From Hyparrhenia diplandra (Eukaryota; Streptophyta; Magnoliopsida; Poales; Poaceae): DNA of 64,000 bases. Below are positions 44,587 to 56,547 of this stretch, one piece after another. The notes beneath the pieces are model-generated. The model was not told the DNA's origin, did no database searches, and saw only the letters and a program-made list of their open reading frames with translations. A program made the translations under genes and the position numbers. Position 1 is the stretch's first letter. Each line of letters begins with the position of its first letter. Location of the stretch: the NCBI GenBank assembly GCA_015847255.1, contig JADLZK010009294.1, forward strand, positions 558,001-622,000. The letters are read 5' to 3'.

Positions 44587-47345
44587 TGGTATCAGCTGCC
44601 TTTCCTACGACCTCTCTTCGCTGCCCTAACCCCGGCGCTGGCCTCACGCCGCCACGTCTCCCCCACAGCGTCGGCCCCTTGCCGCGCCGCACCTCCTGCC
44701 CTCGCGCCGGCTTCCTTCCCGCGATAGCTCCCACCACCCCTCCGGCCTCTCCCGGATCGGCGATCCTTCGGGGCGGACGCCGCCTCGCGCCCCGGGCCGA
44801 GGAACTCGGCCAGCGCTGGCCCGCGAAGGCCGGCGCGGATGCTGCTGCTGCCAAGGCCCGCGACGACGCTGCGAGGCGCCTCGCCGAGGAGGAAGCTGCC
44901 GCCGCCGCCAAGGAGCGCGATCTTTGCCGATCAGCGGGCCAGCGAGGCTATGGCCCGCGCAGCGGCCAAGCGAACGCCGCCGCCGCCGCCGCCCTCACGC
45001 CCAGACAATTACTGGTGGAACCTCCGATAATAATACCGCCCGCTGAACCCGGCGGCCATGCTACAACACGAGGCTGTCGCCCTCCCCGCAGCTCCACTCC
45101 CGGGCCGTTGCGGTCGGCAACATCCGGAATCACATCATCACCCTCCTCGCCGCCGACTCGGCAACTTCAACGTGGCGCGACCGGTTCCTCATCCTCGGCA
45201 AATTCTTGCTCGAGGACCACATTCATGCGGACGCCCCGACCCGTCTCTCCCGATTGGGCTCGGATGGACTGCGTCGTCAAGTCGTGGATCGTCACCACGC
45301 TCCCGACGACCTCGGGGAGATCATCGCTGCCCAGAGCTCCACCGCGCGCCATGCTTGGCTCCCCGTCGAGTCGTAGTTTCTCAGCAATCGCGAGGCCCGC
45401 GCCATCCACCTCGAGACACGGTTCCGCAACTTTGTTGAGGGCGAGCTCTCATCCGCACTATTGCCGCCCGGTTGAAAAAGATGGATGGCGACCTCATGAC
45501 CCTTGGCGAGACCGTCACCGACCGCGGCCCTCGTCCTCAACGTCATCCGCGGCCTGAACGAGCGCTTCAGCCACGTGTGGGCCCTTCTTCATCGCGCTCG
45601 GTCCTTCCCTCCTTCACGGAGGCCCGTGACGACCTCATCCTCGAGGAGCTCGCCATGGCCAATCGTAAGGAGACCCCTACTCAAGCGATGCTCACGCCTT
45701 CGTCCCCCTCTACGCAGCCTCTTGCTCCCTCTGGTGGGGCACTCGGGGGCAACGATGGCAAGAACAACCGCCGGAACAAGCGGAATGGGGGCGGCAAAGG
45801 CAACGGCGGTGGTGGTCCATGGTACTCTTGGATAGCGGTGCACCCCTGCTGTCCCTCACCGCCAGCAGCCACCCGCCGGCCAACAGTAGCCGCACGCTGG
45901 GGGAGGTCGCCCCTGGCAGCCGAGCTACTTCAACCCCCTGGACCGGCTCCATCCGGATGTGGCGGGGGTCGCTCGCCGCCTCTGGCACCCATCCCGGTTC
46001 CCCCTCACCTCCAGGCGCAGCAGTAGGCGTTTCTTGGTCACCAGCAGAATGGCGCGGCCCCTGCTCCTGATGACTCGTCGACGTGGGCGGCCCCTGGTTT
46101 CTACAACCTCATCGCCGGCCTACCTTCTTGGGACCCGAAGGCGCTCGCCTCCGCCTTCAACAGCGGACGTTGAACCCTCCCTCTTCCGGGCCCAACGACT
46201 GGTATTTCGACACAGGTGCTACCTCCCACATGACATCCCAGTCCTCCTCTCTCTCACATGTTCTTTTCCCACGGTACCCTACTCCTTCATCTATTGTCAT
46301 TGGTAATGGCTCCACCCTTCCTATCACTGCCATTGGTTCCACAGAGTTATCACCTACTTTACATCTTAATAACGTTCTTGTGTCACCACAACATATTAAG
46401 AATCTTATCTCTCGTTTTGTCGGTTTACCATCGACAATAAGCGTTACGTTGAGTTTGACCCCGTTGGTTGTTACGTGAAGGTTCTTCCATCTCGGACCGA
46501 GATCATCGGGTGTAATAGCTCCGGGCCGCTATACCCTCTCCGTCTTCCACCAGCGCACTCTCTTGTCGCGAAGGCGTCATCCCCACTGTGGCATTAGCGT
46601 CTTGGTCATCCTGGTCATGAGGCTCTGTCTAAGCTAGTGTCTACAGGATTGTTCATATTTGTGTCATGCTTGTCGGTTAGAGCGACATGTTAAATGCACG
46701 CCCTTTTTCGTGTCCACCCTCGTGTGTCCAATAAGTTTGATCTTGTTCATTGTGATGCGTAGACCTCTCCGGTTACCAACATTTCTGTTTATAAATATTA
46801 TTTGGTCTTAGTTGATGATTGCACTCACTACTTATGGACTTTTCCTTTGCGACTCAAATCTGACACTTTCAGCACACTAGCTCACTTCATCGCCCACGCC
46901 TTCACCCAGTTTGGCGCCGCGTCAAGGTTGTCGGTCGCGACAACGGTGCGAGTTCGATAACTCTAGCTCTTGCCACTTCTTCCTCTCATAGGGCATTCAC
47001 CTCCGCATGTCTTGCCCCTACACCTCGCCTCGGAATGGTAAAGTTGAATGCATTATTCGCTCTATAAATAATGTTGTTCGCTCACTACTCTTTCAGGCAT
47101 CCATGCCCCCATCCTACTGGGCTGAGGCACTGTCCACGGCCATTGTCTCGCTCAACATCCTGCCCACCAAGACTCTCCAACTCTCCAGCCCACACCTTGC
47201 CGTGTTCGGCAAGCCACCCACATATGACGTGCAAGCCGATTATGTCATCCTCGCCTTTGGGTGGGGTGGCATGTTGTCCTTCTGGTCTTTCGCCTTTCCC
47301 GGGGCTTTGTACTGTACCTGCATTTCCCACATTGTCGTGTGGCAA
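44587..47345 (+). pseudogene. copia G gag, protease and integrase remnant
   Basis: Frames in order: GC-rich gag (44586-45557; KMDGDLMTLGETVTDR near 45480-45525; VLNVIRGLNERFSHVWALLH near 45530-45590). Protease follows with WYFDTGATSHMTSQSSSL (46200-46255), then HQRLGHPGHEALSKLVS-like gag-pre-integrase (46595-46640). Integrase is next (YYLVLVDDCTHYLWTFPL near 46797-46850; SPHVLPLHLASEW near 46998-47040). The product stops at the integrase C-terminus near 47300, and reverse transcriptase and 3' LTR are absent. Frameshifts are frequent. Confidence 0.85.
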
Positions 47346-48250
47346 TGATGCGGGGAGAGACGATATGACACTTCAGGGCTGGCGTCGCACCCTACCTTAG
47401 GCGTACTGGCCTAGTTAGCCCTGGCACGGAATCCAGCTAGGGCACGCCCCGTCCGGTCTGACACATACTTGCGTCACGCCCAAGCTGTGCCTCTAGCCCC
47501 GGGGATAGACCATGCCGAAGGAACTCGCACCGAGGGTCACCCGTTCCTACGAGGTTTAGGCCTTGGAGTCCTTCCTCGGTTCCCAGGGCTTGGCTTCCCT
47601 CGGGGTTCCTCCTCCTGCGGACTGGCGTCCTTCCTTCCGCCGCGTGGCAGTAGAGTCGGGAAGGTTTATATGATGCTTCGTGATGTCATCCTGCTAGGGA
47701 CCGCCCTAAAAAGGAGCGAGAGGCGACCTCACCTTCCGTGGCAGCCATGTTGCACTCTATACGAGGCATACTATCCCAGATGGCTTCCTCACATCCAAGC
47801 GGTCGCGTGCATGCACGGCGCCAGAGCGCCTTGCTAGCCCTAGGCTCAGGCTAGGCTGGGAGTGCTACCGTGGGAGAACGTTCCCTCTGCGGGGCTTTAC
47901 GAGATGTTAATCCCTCGCATCAAGGCCTAGTTTCACGACAACTAGCGATGGGTATGTAACCCATCGTGCTTGTGTGACGAAAAACTACTGGTTTTCGAGC
48001 AACAACTAGCAAAGGAACCGTTGAAGCTTTGGCCCCTGAAGGGACCCCGTCGGGTTGCCGTAGCTTGGCTAGAAAGCCTTGGCACCACCTTTGGTTGTCA
48101 GGTGAAGAGACGAACAACAACGTGGGGCTGAGAAAGGATTACAATGAAAAAAGGATATATCAAATGTAATTGTAACGATTGGATGTTGGATGTCTCAATC
48201 ATCCACGTACCCCCTATTTTATATTGAGTGGAGATGGTATTATCTCATTG
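47346..48250. mobile_element. unclassified GC-rich repeat, probably LTR-element non-coding sequence
   Basis: Begins abruptly after the copia integrase. Long frames here (for example 47469-47837) show no motif. An LTR-like AT-rich tail lies at 48120-48250. No ends identified. Confidence 0.4.
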
Positions 48251-48710
48251 AAATCCCATTGTGGTAATTTTTATGTCTCTTACAGTCCTCTAGGTGACCT
48301 CAAAAGGCAAGACCAGCAGGCACATCTAGAACTATCTTGATCACTTCTGTTGCCCTGGTGGAATGCCCAGCTGTCAAAGATTGGCTACAAGATACTTGTC
48401 TTTGCTTTATATAGAGCAGGACCACCTACCTACCTTTAGCATATTCCTTTGCATAAAGCAAAGATGCTTAGGCTACTTGGCTGCAAGGTTCCCTGATCAA
48501 CTTGGAAGCCAAGGCACTTCTTATCAACTTCCACCAAAAGCACATAAGCCTTGGACGCGCACTGACTCAGTGCTCGAACCCGCCTACTCAATCAAAGTTT
48601 TATGTATATAAAAAATAGAAGAAATTAGTTGCCAAATATATATACACATTGACCATGCAAAATTAAATTTATCAAGCTTTTTTTTTTTTATACTCCTTGA
48701 CTCCTTGTAG
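48251..48710. other. residual intron before exon 21
   Basis: No motif recognised. Ends in a T-rich tract and GTAG acceptor. Confidence 0.45.
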
Positions 48711-48830
48711 GTCATTTACAAGATTAAATTGCCAGGAAATGCTATTCTAGGTGAAGGAAAGTCAGAAAATCAGAACCATTCTACAATATTCACCCGAGGT
48801 GAATGTCTTCAAACTATAGATGTGAATCAG
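48711..48830 (+). CDS. callose synthase exon 21
   Basis: 40 codons: VIYKIKLPGNAILGEGKSEN, QNHSTIFTRGECLQTIDVNQ. Matches the family's IKLPGPAILGEGKPENQNHAIIFTRGE nearly residue for residue. Confidence 0.97.
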
Positions 48831-48913
48831 GTATACCTTTATGTGCTCTTATTCATTCAAAAAGTTTTGTTTTGCATATTTTTTCCTTTTCTTGTACTGA
48901 CATATTATAACAG

Positions 48914-49033
48914 GAACACTATTTGGAGGAGGCTCTAAAAAATGAGAAATTTGCTGCAAGATTTTACGTTGAAACATGATGGTGTGAGATATCCAGCTAT
49001 ACTTGGAATAAGAGAACATATATTCACGGACAG
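48914..49033 (+). CDS. callose synthase exon 22 with +1 frameshift
   Basis: Begins EHYLEEALK. An A run of six at about 48937-48942 should be five, and after it the other frame gives MRNLLQDFTLKHDGVRYPAI then LGIREHIFTD. Matches EEALKMRNLLxEF...PSILGxREHIFT. As written the frame ends in TGA about 15 codons after the slip. Confidence 0.92.
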
Positions 49034-49132
49034 GTACTTGTTATTTGAAGTTTGTATAATTTATTTATGATTAAAACGTGTAATTATGATTTCTCATTTT
49101 TAAAATATTTTTATTATGCTAATTATATGTAG

Positions 49133-49216
49133 TGTTTCACCCCTTGCACGGTTCATGTCAGTTCAGGAGAGTAGTTTTGTGACAATTGGACAGCGTGTGC
49201 TTGCCTATCCATTGAG
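49133..49216 (+). CDS. callose synthase exon 23
   Basis: One base, 27 codons, two bases: VSPLARFMSVQESSFVTIGQ then RVLAYPL. Matches VSSLAWFMSNQExSFVTIGQRxLAxPLR. The next intron is 11.2 kb. Confidence 0.97.
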
Positions 49217-49259
49217 GTATTCATGTCAAAACTATTTTTTTACAAGTTACGGCAATGAT

Positions 49260-51031
49260 GTATGTATTACTGCAATCCGGTCATGGAGTACTGGATTCTT
49301 TACAAGGGCGATGGCGGGCGATTGTCCACCATCAATGTCGGTGGGTGAACCTCTTCCCCAACAAGCTCGCCCAGCAGCCGGCGCAGCAAGACCGCCTGGC
49401 ACGCCGCTATGGCCGCTACTATGTACTCTGCCTCGCACATAGATAGCGCCCACGATCTCCTTCAGTGACTGCCATGAAATCGGGGCCGAACTGAGAAAGA
49501 TGAGCACACTAGAGGTGCTCCGTCGCCCGCCATGTCATCGGTCTTGGGGAGTTCCTCGCTAAAGACTATGAGCCGCAGCCCACCTTCGTCATCGGTCTTG
49601 GGGAGTGCCTCGCTAAAGACTGTGAGCCACAACCCACTTCCGCCAACGTGCTTGGGAAGACGATCCCCTGATCCAATGTCCCTTTGACGTAGCGTAGCAA
49701 CTGCTTCATCGCAATCCAAGATCCTCATGAGGATCCTCCATGAACCGGCTAGCATACCCGACTGCGAACGTGATGTCTGCTCGGGTATGAGTCAGATAGC
49801 GTAGTCCGCTGTCGATGCTCCGGTAGTGCGTTGCGTCCACCTTTGCCGTAGTGTTGTCCTTTGACAACTTCATCTTTTCCACTATCGGAGTTGGGCACGG
49901 CTTGCAATCATTCATGCCGGTGCCAGCAACTTCTCCATGTAGACGCATTGGCCAATGAAGATGGAGTCACTCCGCTCCACCTCGATGCTGAGAGCTGGCC
50001 AAGATCGCTCATGTGGAACTGAGCCACCATCTCGCGCTTGAAGCTGTTGATGTCCTCCGTACGTGCACCGGTGACGATCAAGTCGAGCTCCTGCTTTCCC
50101 ATTGCCGCATGTAGAGCTCGTGTTCTCTTGCACAACACATGAACCCAAGAACGCCCAGCGTGGCATCGAGCTTAGCATTCCACTCTCGCGGTGCCTCAGC
50201 CCATATATGACCTTTCGTAGCTTTGTGGTCCGCTCCCTCGACAACGAAGCCCGGAGCTTGCTTGAAAAAGACCGCCTCCGCTAGCTTGCCGTTGGGGAAC
50301 GATGATTTGATGTTTAGGAAGTCCTTTGCCGCTGCCATGGCCAGTGGTAGGCGGACCAACTTCTTTGCGTGCCACCAGCGCAAAGACTTATGTGTTGCTA
50401 TTGTGCTATTGTCCCTCAAGTCGATGCCCTCATGATGGATGAAGCCACGAGCAACTAGGCACGCCTTGTGCTTGACGATGGCGCCACGCTCGCCCCACTT
50501 CACATTGTAGACCCATTTGTAGCCTGATTGGACGGCAGCTTGGTGCATCCACAACTGGCTCCTCTGCTCCAGCCAGCATCCCTGCCTCCACGGATGACCA
50601 TGTGCATGATGACGAACGTGTTGGTCCCTCTTTTCCCTGCACTGAGGTAGAAGAAGATGTGCACACACATAAGTGTTGCTACAGCAGCTGCACGTTGGTG
50701 TTGCTATTGTGCTCTTGAGAATAGCGTACACACAGACTCCCAGGCTTCAGCCCTGGCCGAGGGACACTAAGGTCTGAGTGTGGCAAACTGAACTGCTTCA
50801 AGCTGGTTCCTTTACCTTTTATTTATAGCTTAAACTTATTACAGATTACAGCCCTAGTGGTTTTCCTAGAAGGTTCCTAAGAGAAGACCTTGACTTGACT
50901 CAAGTCTTCTACTAAACCAGCCGTAGTGGCTTTCCTAGCAATTTCCTAGAAACTACAGCAAGCAATTGACTAACTTGCTAACTCTTTGCTGCGTCAAAAC
51001 ATAAAAGGGTGCCAACAAATTATCTTAAACA
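49260..51031 (-). mobile_element. copia F, 5' LTR joined to reverse transcriptase/RNase H
   Basis: Minus strand: the LTR is followed directly by reverse transcriptase (GYKWVYNVKWGERGAIVKHK near 50525-50465; FHMSDLGQLS near 50010-49985) and RNase H (near 49507-49260). Gag, protease and integrase are missing, and the left end stops inside RNase H without an LTR. The LTR resembles that of copia B, so the two are likely one family. Multiple frameshifts. Confidence 0.85.
50619..51031 (-). repeat. copia F LTR
   Basis: 413 bp, TGTTGGTCCCTC to CTTAAACA, sharing TGTTGGTCCCT, TTTATTTATAGCTTA-like and CTAGTGG-TTCCTAGAA blocks with the LTRs at 14580 and 18652. Confidence 0.8.
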
Positions 51032-51032
51032 A

Positions 51033-51870
51033 TGTCCCATTGACGCCATAGACTTCAACTATGCCTGAAACCTCCTAATTGTCGGATGGCTTTTGTAGGA
51101 AGCAAAGGGAGAACAACTTACACCTATTACGAAGGGGTGAGTTTCATATATATAACCACAAGGTCATCAGTACATATCTAACACCCCCAATCATAGTGGG
51201 AGGAACATAGGCACCAAGACTGGACCAAAAATCAGTAATAATTGTACATGGAGGCCCTTAGTCATGATATCCATGAACTAATGTAAGGACGACACATGGA
51301 GAACACGAGCTTCACCAAGGGAGACCTTCTCACGAACTAAGTGAATGTCGATCTCGATGTGCTTGGTCCGACGGTGATGGACGAGGTTTGCTGACAGCAC
51401 TGACGTTGTCACAAAAGACGCTCTTTGCGGAGTATAGCGGTAGGTGGAGTTCTTGGAGAAGCTGACGCAACCAGCAACATTTGGCGACGGCGTGGACACC
51501 AGCACGGTACTCTGCTTCTACATTGGAGCGAGAGACGGTGTTGTGACGCTTGGACGACCAAGACACCAAGTTATCGCCGAGATAGACACAATAGCCTAAC
51601 GTGGAGTGGTGGGAGTCGAGGCACCCCGCCATCCGAGTATGTTGTGAGATGCTGGGCAGGGCCGGTGCCAATATGGAGGCCAACAGAAAGAGTGCCCTTG
51701 ATGTAAATGCGCTTGACAAGGGCAATGTGCGACTCCTGGAGGTTGTGCATGAAGAGACACATTGGACTACATAGGCCAGGTCGGGGAAGGTAAGTGTCAT
51801 GCATTTGTACAATCTAAACAACCTCGCAAAGCCTCACAAGGCTATGAAAGAGGCGAGGAACACAACACCA
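51033..51870 (-). mobile_element. copia E 3' fragment (LTR piece and RNase H)
   Basis: Minus strand: RNase H with TRMAGCLDSHHSTLGYCVYL, NVEAEYRAGVHAVAKCCWL and SVFCDNVSA (51650-51400), then KHIEIDIHLVREKV (near 51360-51315). A GGGGG purine tract at about 51184-51189 precedes a TGTTAGATATG LTR start (51183 leftward). The LTR is truncated next to copia F. Confidence 0.8.
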
Positions 51871-51929
51871 CTAGACCACATTCATCCCGACGTAATGCGA
51901 TGAATGGTTTTTTGACCAAAGGCGGAAAT

Positions 51930-54245
51930 AAAACATCATGACTTCTATTGATGATAGCACTAGATTTTGCTATGTGTACTTGCTAAAATCCAATGATGAA
52001 GCATTGCATTAAAGCTGAAGTACAGAACTAACTTGAGAAGAAAATCAAACGGTTGCGGTCTAAATGTGGGGCAGAATACTTTTCACATGTGTTTACTCTA
52101 TTTTGTGAGGAACATAGAATTATTTCATGATAAGAGGATGCCTATATATTCCCCCAATCAAATGGGATTTGCAGAAACAAAGAATCACAATTTAACTGAT
52201 TTGGTTAAGGCCATGTTAGACACAACGGGACATTCCAAGGAATGGTGGAGTGAGGCTTTATTGATAGTGAGTGATGTCCTGAATAGAGTTCCTACAAAGA
52301 ATAAAGAAATAAAATAACACCATTCAAGGAATGGGAAAAGAAAAGTTTGAATCTACCTAGGGATACATGGCCAAGGTGAAAGTGTCAATCATCAAGAAGT
52401 GCAAACTTGGACCAAAGAGTGTAGATTGTGTCTTTCTTGGTTATGCTCTAAAAGGTGTGGGCTATACATTTTTAATTATAAAATCTTGTAGTGATGAATC
52501 CAGAGATGCTAGATTCTTTGAGAATGAATTTCCTATGAGAGGAGATGAACCAAGCACATCTAGTCAAGAACCTACTGTTCCCTGATACTTTTGTGCCGGC
52601 AGAAAATATTGAACAAACAACTATGGAAAAATCTAAGCATAATAATGGAGTCACTTTCAAAAGCAAGAAGAGAGTACTACAAGGTCGTTTGGTGGTGATT
52701 TCACTATACACCTCATTGATGATACCCTAACGACCATTGATGAGGCATATTCATCTCTTTGACGCCGACTATTGGAAGGAAGAAGTACGCAGTGAGATGA
52801 ATTCAATAATGTTTAATGGAACTTGAAAAGTTTTTCTAGTCCTTATGGGTGCAAGCTTTGTAGGATGCAAATGGGTGTTCAAGAAGAAGCTTACCATTAA
52901 AAAGTACAATGCAAGGCTTGTGGCTAAGGGTTATACCCGAAAGAAGGCGAGGACTTATTTTTCACCGGTGGACCGATTGATCACAATTCGAGTACTACTT
53001 GCCCTGGCCACGTCTCGTTCATCAAGTGGACGTTTTGTTAGCTTCCCTAAATGGAGAGTTAGATGAGGAGATCTACATGGATCTTCCCGATGAAAGGTTT
53101 GATAGTGGCCGATGTAATCCTAAACATTAAGCTACTGAGAGAAGAAAATGGTGAGGTCACTCTTGTGCAGTCCTTAATTCGCTTTGGTTATGGTGATTGC
53201 AAGCCTGTTTCCACTCCTTATGATCCTAGCATGACGTGAGCAAGAACCGAAGAATAATGCATGATCAATTGAGATACTCCCATATTATTGGCCCGCTGAT
53301 GTATTTAGCTAGTGCAACAAGGCCTGACATCTCATTTGTTGTGAACAAACTGAGCTGGTTTATTTCAAATCTGGGTGATGATCATTGGCATGCTCTTTAG
53401 AGAGCAATGCGCTATCTAATGGCAACAACATGCTATGGAATTCACTATGTTGGGTACCCAAAAGTACTCAACAGCTATAGTGATGCAAATTGGATATCTG
53501 ATGCTGATGAGTTGAAAGCCACAAGTGGATATACTTTCACACTTGGAGGTGGCATTGTTTCTTGGACGTCTTCTTGCAAGAGAGCCATCATAATGAGGTC
53601 AACCATGAAAGCAGGACTAGTAGCACTTGATACTGCCATTGTTGTGGCTGTATGGCTTCGTGAGCTTCTTATGGATTTCCTAGTGGTTGAAAACTTGCAC
53701 CTGCGATTTCCATGACCTATGGCAACCAAACGGTGATAGTCAAGGTGAACAGTATGCTAAAAATCTGGCAACTCAATTCACAAGGGACTATCACGTAATG
53801 CGATAGATAGTGCATCGAGTGAGATGCGATCGAGACCCACTTGAGGTGTACTGTATTGGCAACCTATCCTATATGATCGGAAATCCCGTGAAGTAGGGTG
53901 GTAAAACAAGCTATGGGTAGACTAAGGGAAGAGACCCTTTAAACGTCCTCTCTTTAGAGGTGCACTTCTCTTCCTTGCTGTAAGGCAAGTTGGTGTATAC
54001 CTTATGTATACCTTAATGTGATCTGAGTGGCTCATTCATGCGAGCGCGCACGCGTGTTCTTTCCATTTCCTCTCACCAATTGCTTCAACAAGGTGAAGAC
54101 AACTCTCATATTTAAGTTGGCCTCACTCCTCCTAGATAAGCAATGTGGGACTAAAGTCCCCCACCATGCCATGCATGTGTGAGTGGGCCTTTGGGATTTC
54201 TATTAGGGAATTTTTTGGGCCAAAAGCCCAAAACTTCCAACATGG
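51930..54245 (+). mobile_element. copia H, integrase to 3' LTR
   Basis: Frames in order: integrase (DDSTRFCYVYLLKSNDEA near 51945-52000; YSPNQMGFAETKNHNLTDLV, 52149-52207), integrase tail (CKLGPKSVDCVFLGYA, 52400-52447), reverse transcriptase (GCKWVFKKKLTIKKYNARLV, 52863-52922), RNase H (NSYSDANWISDADELKATSG, 53470-53528). A probable 3' LTR ends near 54242 at TTCCAACA. Reverse transcriptase is internally shortened near 53060-53130, and many stops are present. Confidence 0.85.
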
Positions 54246-55226
54246 TGGTGGCTGGTGGCAGGAATGCCTCATTGAAGGCGTAGGTTTGATTGTTGCGTGC
54301 ATCTTCCTTATGGTGTGCCTCACCAGGAATCCTTGCGCCGCGGCCAATAGGTGTACTGCAGCCAGACATTCATGCTCCTTCGATGATGGCTACGTGATGG
54401 CTCGGGAGATAACACCCGAGAGGCGGCACCACACGGAGAGACTGCACCGCCGGCGTGCCAGAGCCGATGTGCCGCTGGCGTGTAGGCTTGTTGCCACTAG
54501 GCATTCATGTGCCGCCTTCATCTTGAGCAGCGCCCAAGATATGCGATCCAAAGATTATTTGGGAGCCTTCATCCTGCTAGACTTGGCGGAACCACATCCG
54601 GGAGCCATCTTCCAAATTCCATAAAACCAGCCACACCTTTTCTTCCTCCATGATGTGTTGCCGGTGGAAGTAGGACTAGCATTGGTTGATGAAGTTGAGA
54701 GGATCGATTTCCCGTCAAATTTAGGAAAATCCATCTTCTAGAATTGTGGCGTAAAGGAGAGGTGGAAGAGGAGCACACTGGAGCTTAAACTAGATGTTAT
54801 GAACCTTAGTTCATATGGCGGATAGGGAGGATAGCATGCCTGACTACCGAACAACAGAGGTGAGGTTAAGAGAAGCAGAGGAGATTAAGAATAGGTTTGA
54901 TATTTTTTTGACTGGTTCATTATATACTAGGTATAGGGTATAAATAGAGGTGCCCAGCCTCTAGCTCATCATTTCTCTCCTAGCCATTACTTCCTAACCG
55001 ACAGCTGACTGCCCTTAAATGCATGCAACTGGTTGTGCATGCGCCAACCGTATTTTAACCCGTATCTGGCAGCTTAACTACCATTGATTATAGCAACATG
55101 CACCTCCTGGGTTACCACCCTTGCTGCACCTCGAGCCCTAGGACACCTTTGGTACTGACACCTCCACATCATAGTCTATAAGATTTGGATGATCTCTAGT
55201 ACTCATGAAAGGGGGGGTTTGACTTA
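54246..55226. other. unassigned intronic sequence
   Basis: Moderately GC-rich pieces (54300-54640) without recognisable protein, then AT-richer sequence. Likely decayed retrotransposon. No terminal repeats found. Confidence 0.4.
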
Positions 55227-55294
55227 TACTCCCTCCATACCTGAATTGGTTGTCGTGTAGGACATGATTGTGTTTACCAAGGAGTGATTAATTA

Positions 55295-55577
55295 GGCCAG
55301 TCTCAATGGGAGTTTCATAGATGTTTCATGCACATTAAATAGGATGCCACATCAGCAAAAGTACACTTTTTGCATGAAACTCTGAGGAGAGAGAAGAGAA
55401 AAGTTTCATCTTGGTCAAACTCTCTTGGCACGAATACCAACTCTTTATGAATCATGGAATTAAATGCATATGAAACTTTAGAATGAAACTTTGCATTGAG
55501 GAGGGTGTTTCATCCGAGTTTCATTTGATATTGTAGTCTTGAAAAGAGTGCAATGAAACTCTCCATTGAGACTGGCC
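55295..55577. mobile_element. Tourist-like MITE (PIF/Harbinger type)
   Basis: 283 bp with terminal inverted repeats GGCCAGTCTCAATGG and CCATTGAGACTGGCC, flanked by TTA on both sides (55292-55294, 55578-55580). AT-rich with repeated TTTCAT motifs and no coding region. Confidence 0.88.
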
Positions 55578-55635
55578 TTAGTGGGTATTTTTCCTATTTT
55601 GCTCTTGTCAAATAGTGCTGCGGGTATACAAGAAC

Positions 55636-55700
55636 CTTGTGTAGCTCGATTGATCAGGTCTCTGCGGCCCGAGGTGGGGTCGACGGTTCAAGTCCCCTAC
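55636..55700 (+). ncRNA. tRNA-like or SINE head with A and B boxes
   Basis: A box TAGCTCGATTG (55642-55652) and B box GGTTCAAGTCC (55685-55695) at tRNA spacing. No matching acceptor stem was seen, so it is more likely a SINE head or tRNA relic than a gene. Confidence 0.45.
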
Positions 55701-55943
55701 AAAGACGTTGCTTCTCGCTTGCATGCGGTGGGCGCCGAGTAGCGCTTACCTTTGCTCACTTGCATGCGCGCGACGCACGAGGAGCCCATGTTTAATGCGG
55801 GAGCGGAAGCGCGCACGGGTGAGTGATGAATGCAGGCGGCTTGTCTAGGGGCAAACACGTTAAAAAATCTACCGCAACACACACGGTGACACCTTTTGTG
55901 AAAACAGGCGTACAACCTAGAACGACAGCTAATTCAGGGAGTA

Positions 55944-56310
55944 TTCTCCAACGAGAGGGGATGCTTTAGACAACCTAGTATCGGTTAAGGAATTGGGTGA
56001 AGCTTATTTGCACAAAAATGGCAATGCAACTATGCAAGGCATAGTCCATTGTTTAGTTGTGATCAAGTGGAACCCCATTTCTAGATGGATGTTCAACTTA
56101 ACAGTCTCCATCGAAACTCTAGTATATCAAACAACTCAATTAATTGTGTACTTTTGAAATTCAATCGGGATTGTTGTATTAATTGGGCTTGGCCCATGAT
56201 TAGTTCAACAATTAATCAAATGAATTCCAAAGATACACAATAAGTGATGAGTGGGATTAGCATCACATGGTACACTCACTAAGAAGGTGCTCAACTTAAA
56301 TAGGAAGCTA
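55944..56310. other. unassigned sequence, host of the next insertion
   Basis: Probably part of an older LTR retrotransposon that copia I entered. No motif recognised. Confidence 0.35.
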
Positions 56311-56315
56311 GTTGG

Positions 56316-56547
56316 TGTTGGAAGCAAAGGACAAGTTTTGCAACTGATTTCATTCCCCTTTGCCACACCCCAACAAGGGCTGGCTATTGCATACATATAG
56401 CAGTAGCTTCTTGGTCCTTAAGAAAGGATTACAACATATTCCTTAATAAATGCTAAAGCAAGATACCAAAGTAAAAGTAGGATAAGATAAAGGTGCTTAT
56501 GCAGCCACCCACTACTCATATGGATAACTACAAGACTTAAGCTATCA
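56316..56547 (-). repeat. copia I 3' LTR
   Basis: 232 bp, TGTTGGAAGC to GCTATCA. From TTTTGCAACTGATTTC onward it matches 59214-59427 with few differences. Confidence 0.92.

Larger units (their letters stand above)
55229..55941. mobile_element. Stowaway-like MITE, expanded by nested insertions
   Basis: Left end CTCCCTCCATAC and right end TCAGGGAG are inverted copies sharing CTCCCT...TGAATT...TGTCG. TA flanks both sides (55227-55228, 55942-55943). A Tourist-like element and a tRNA-like core lie inside. Confidence 0.65.

Noticed and set aside
44586..45557. 323-codon open frame that looks like a long novel protein
   Set aside because: It lies directly after a copia LTR and primer-binding site. 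The parallel frames contain copia gag residues, and the proline/arginine-rich translation is GC-rich gag read across frameshifts.
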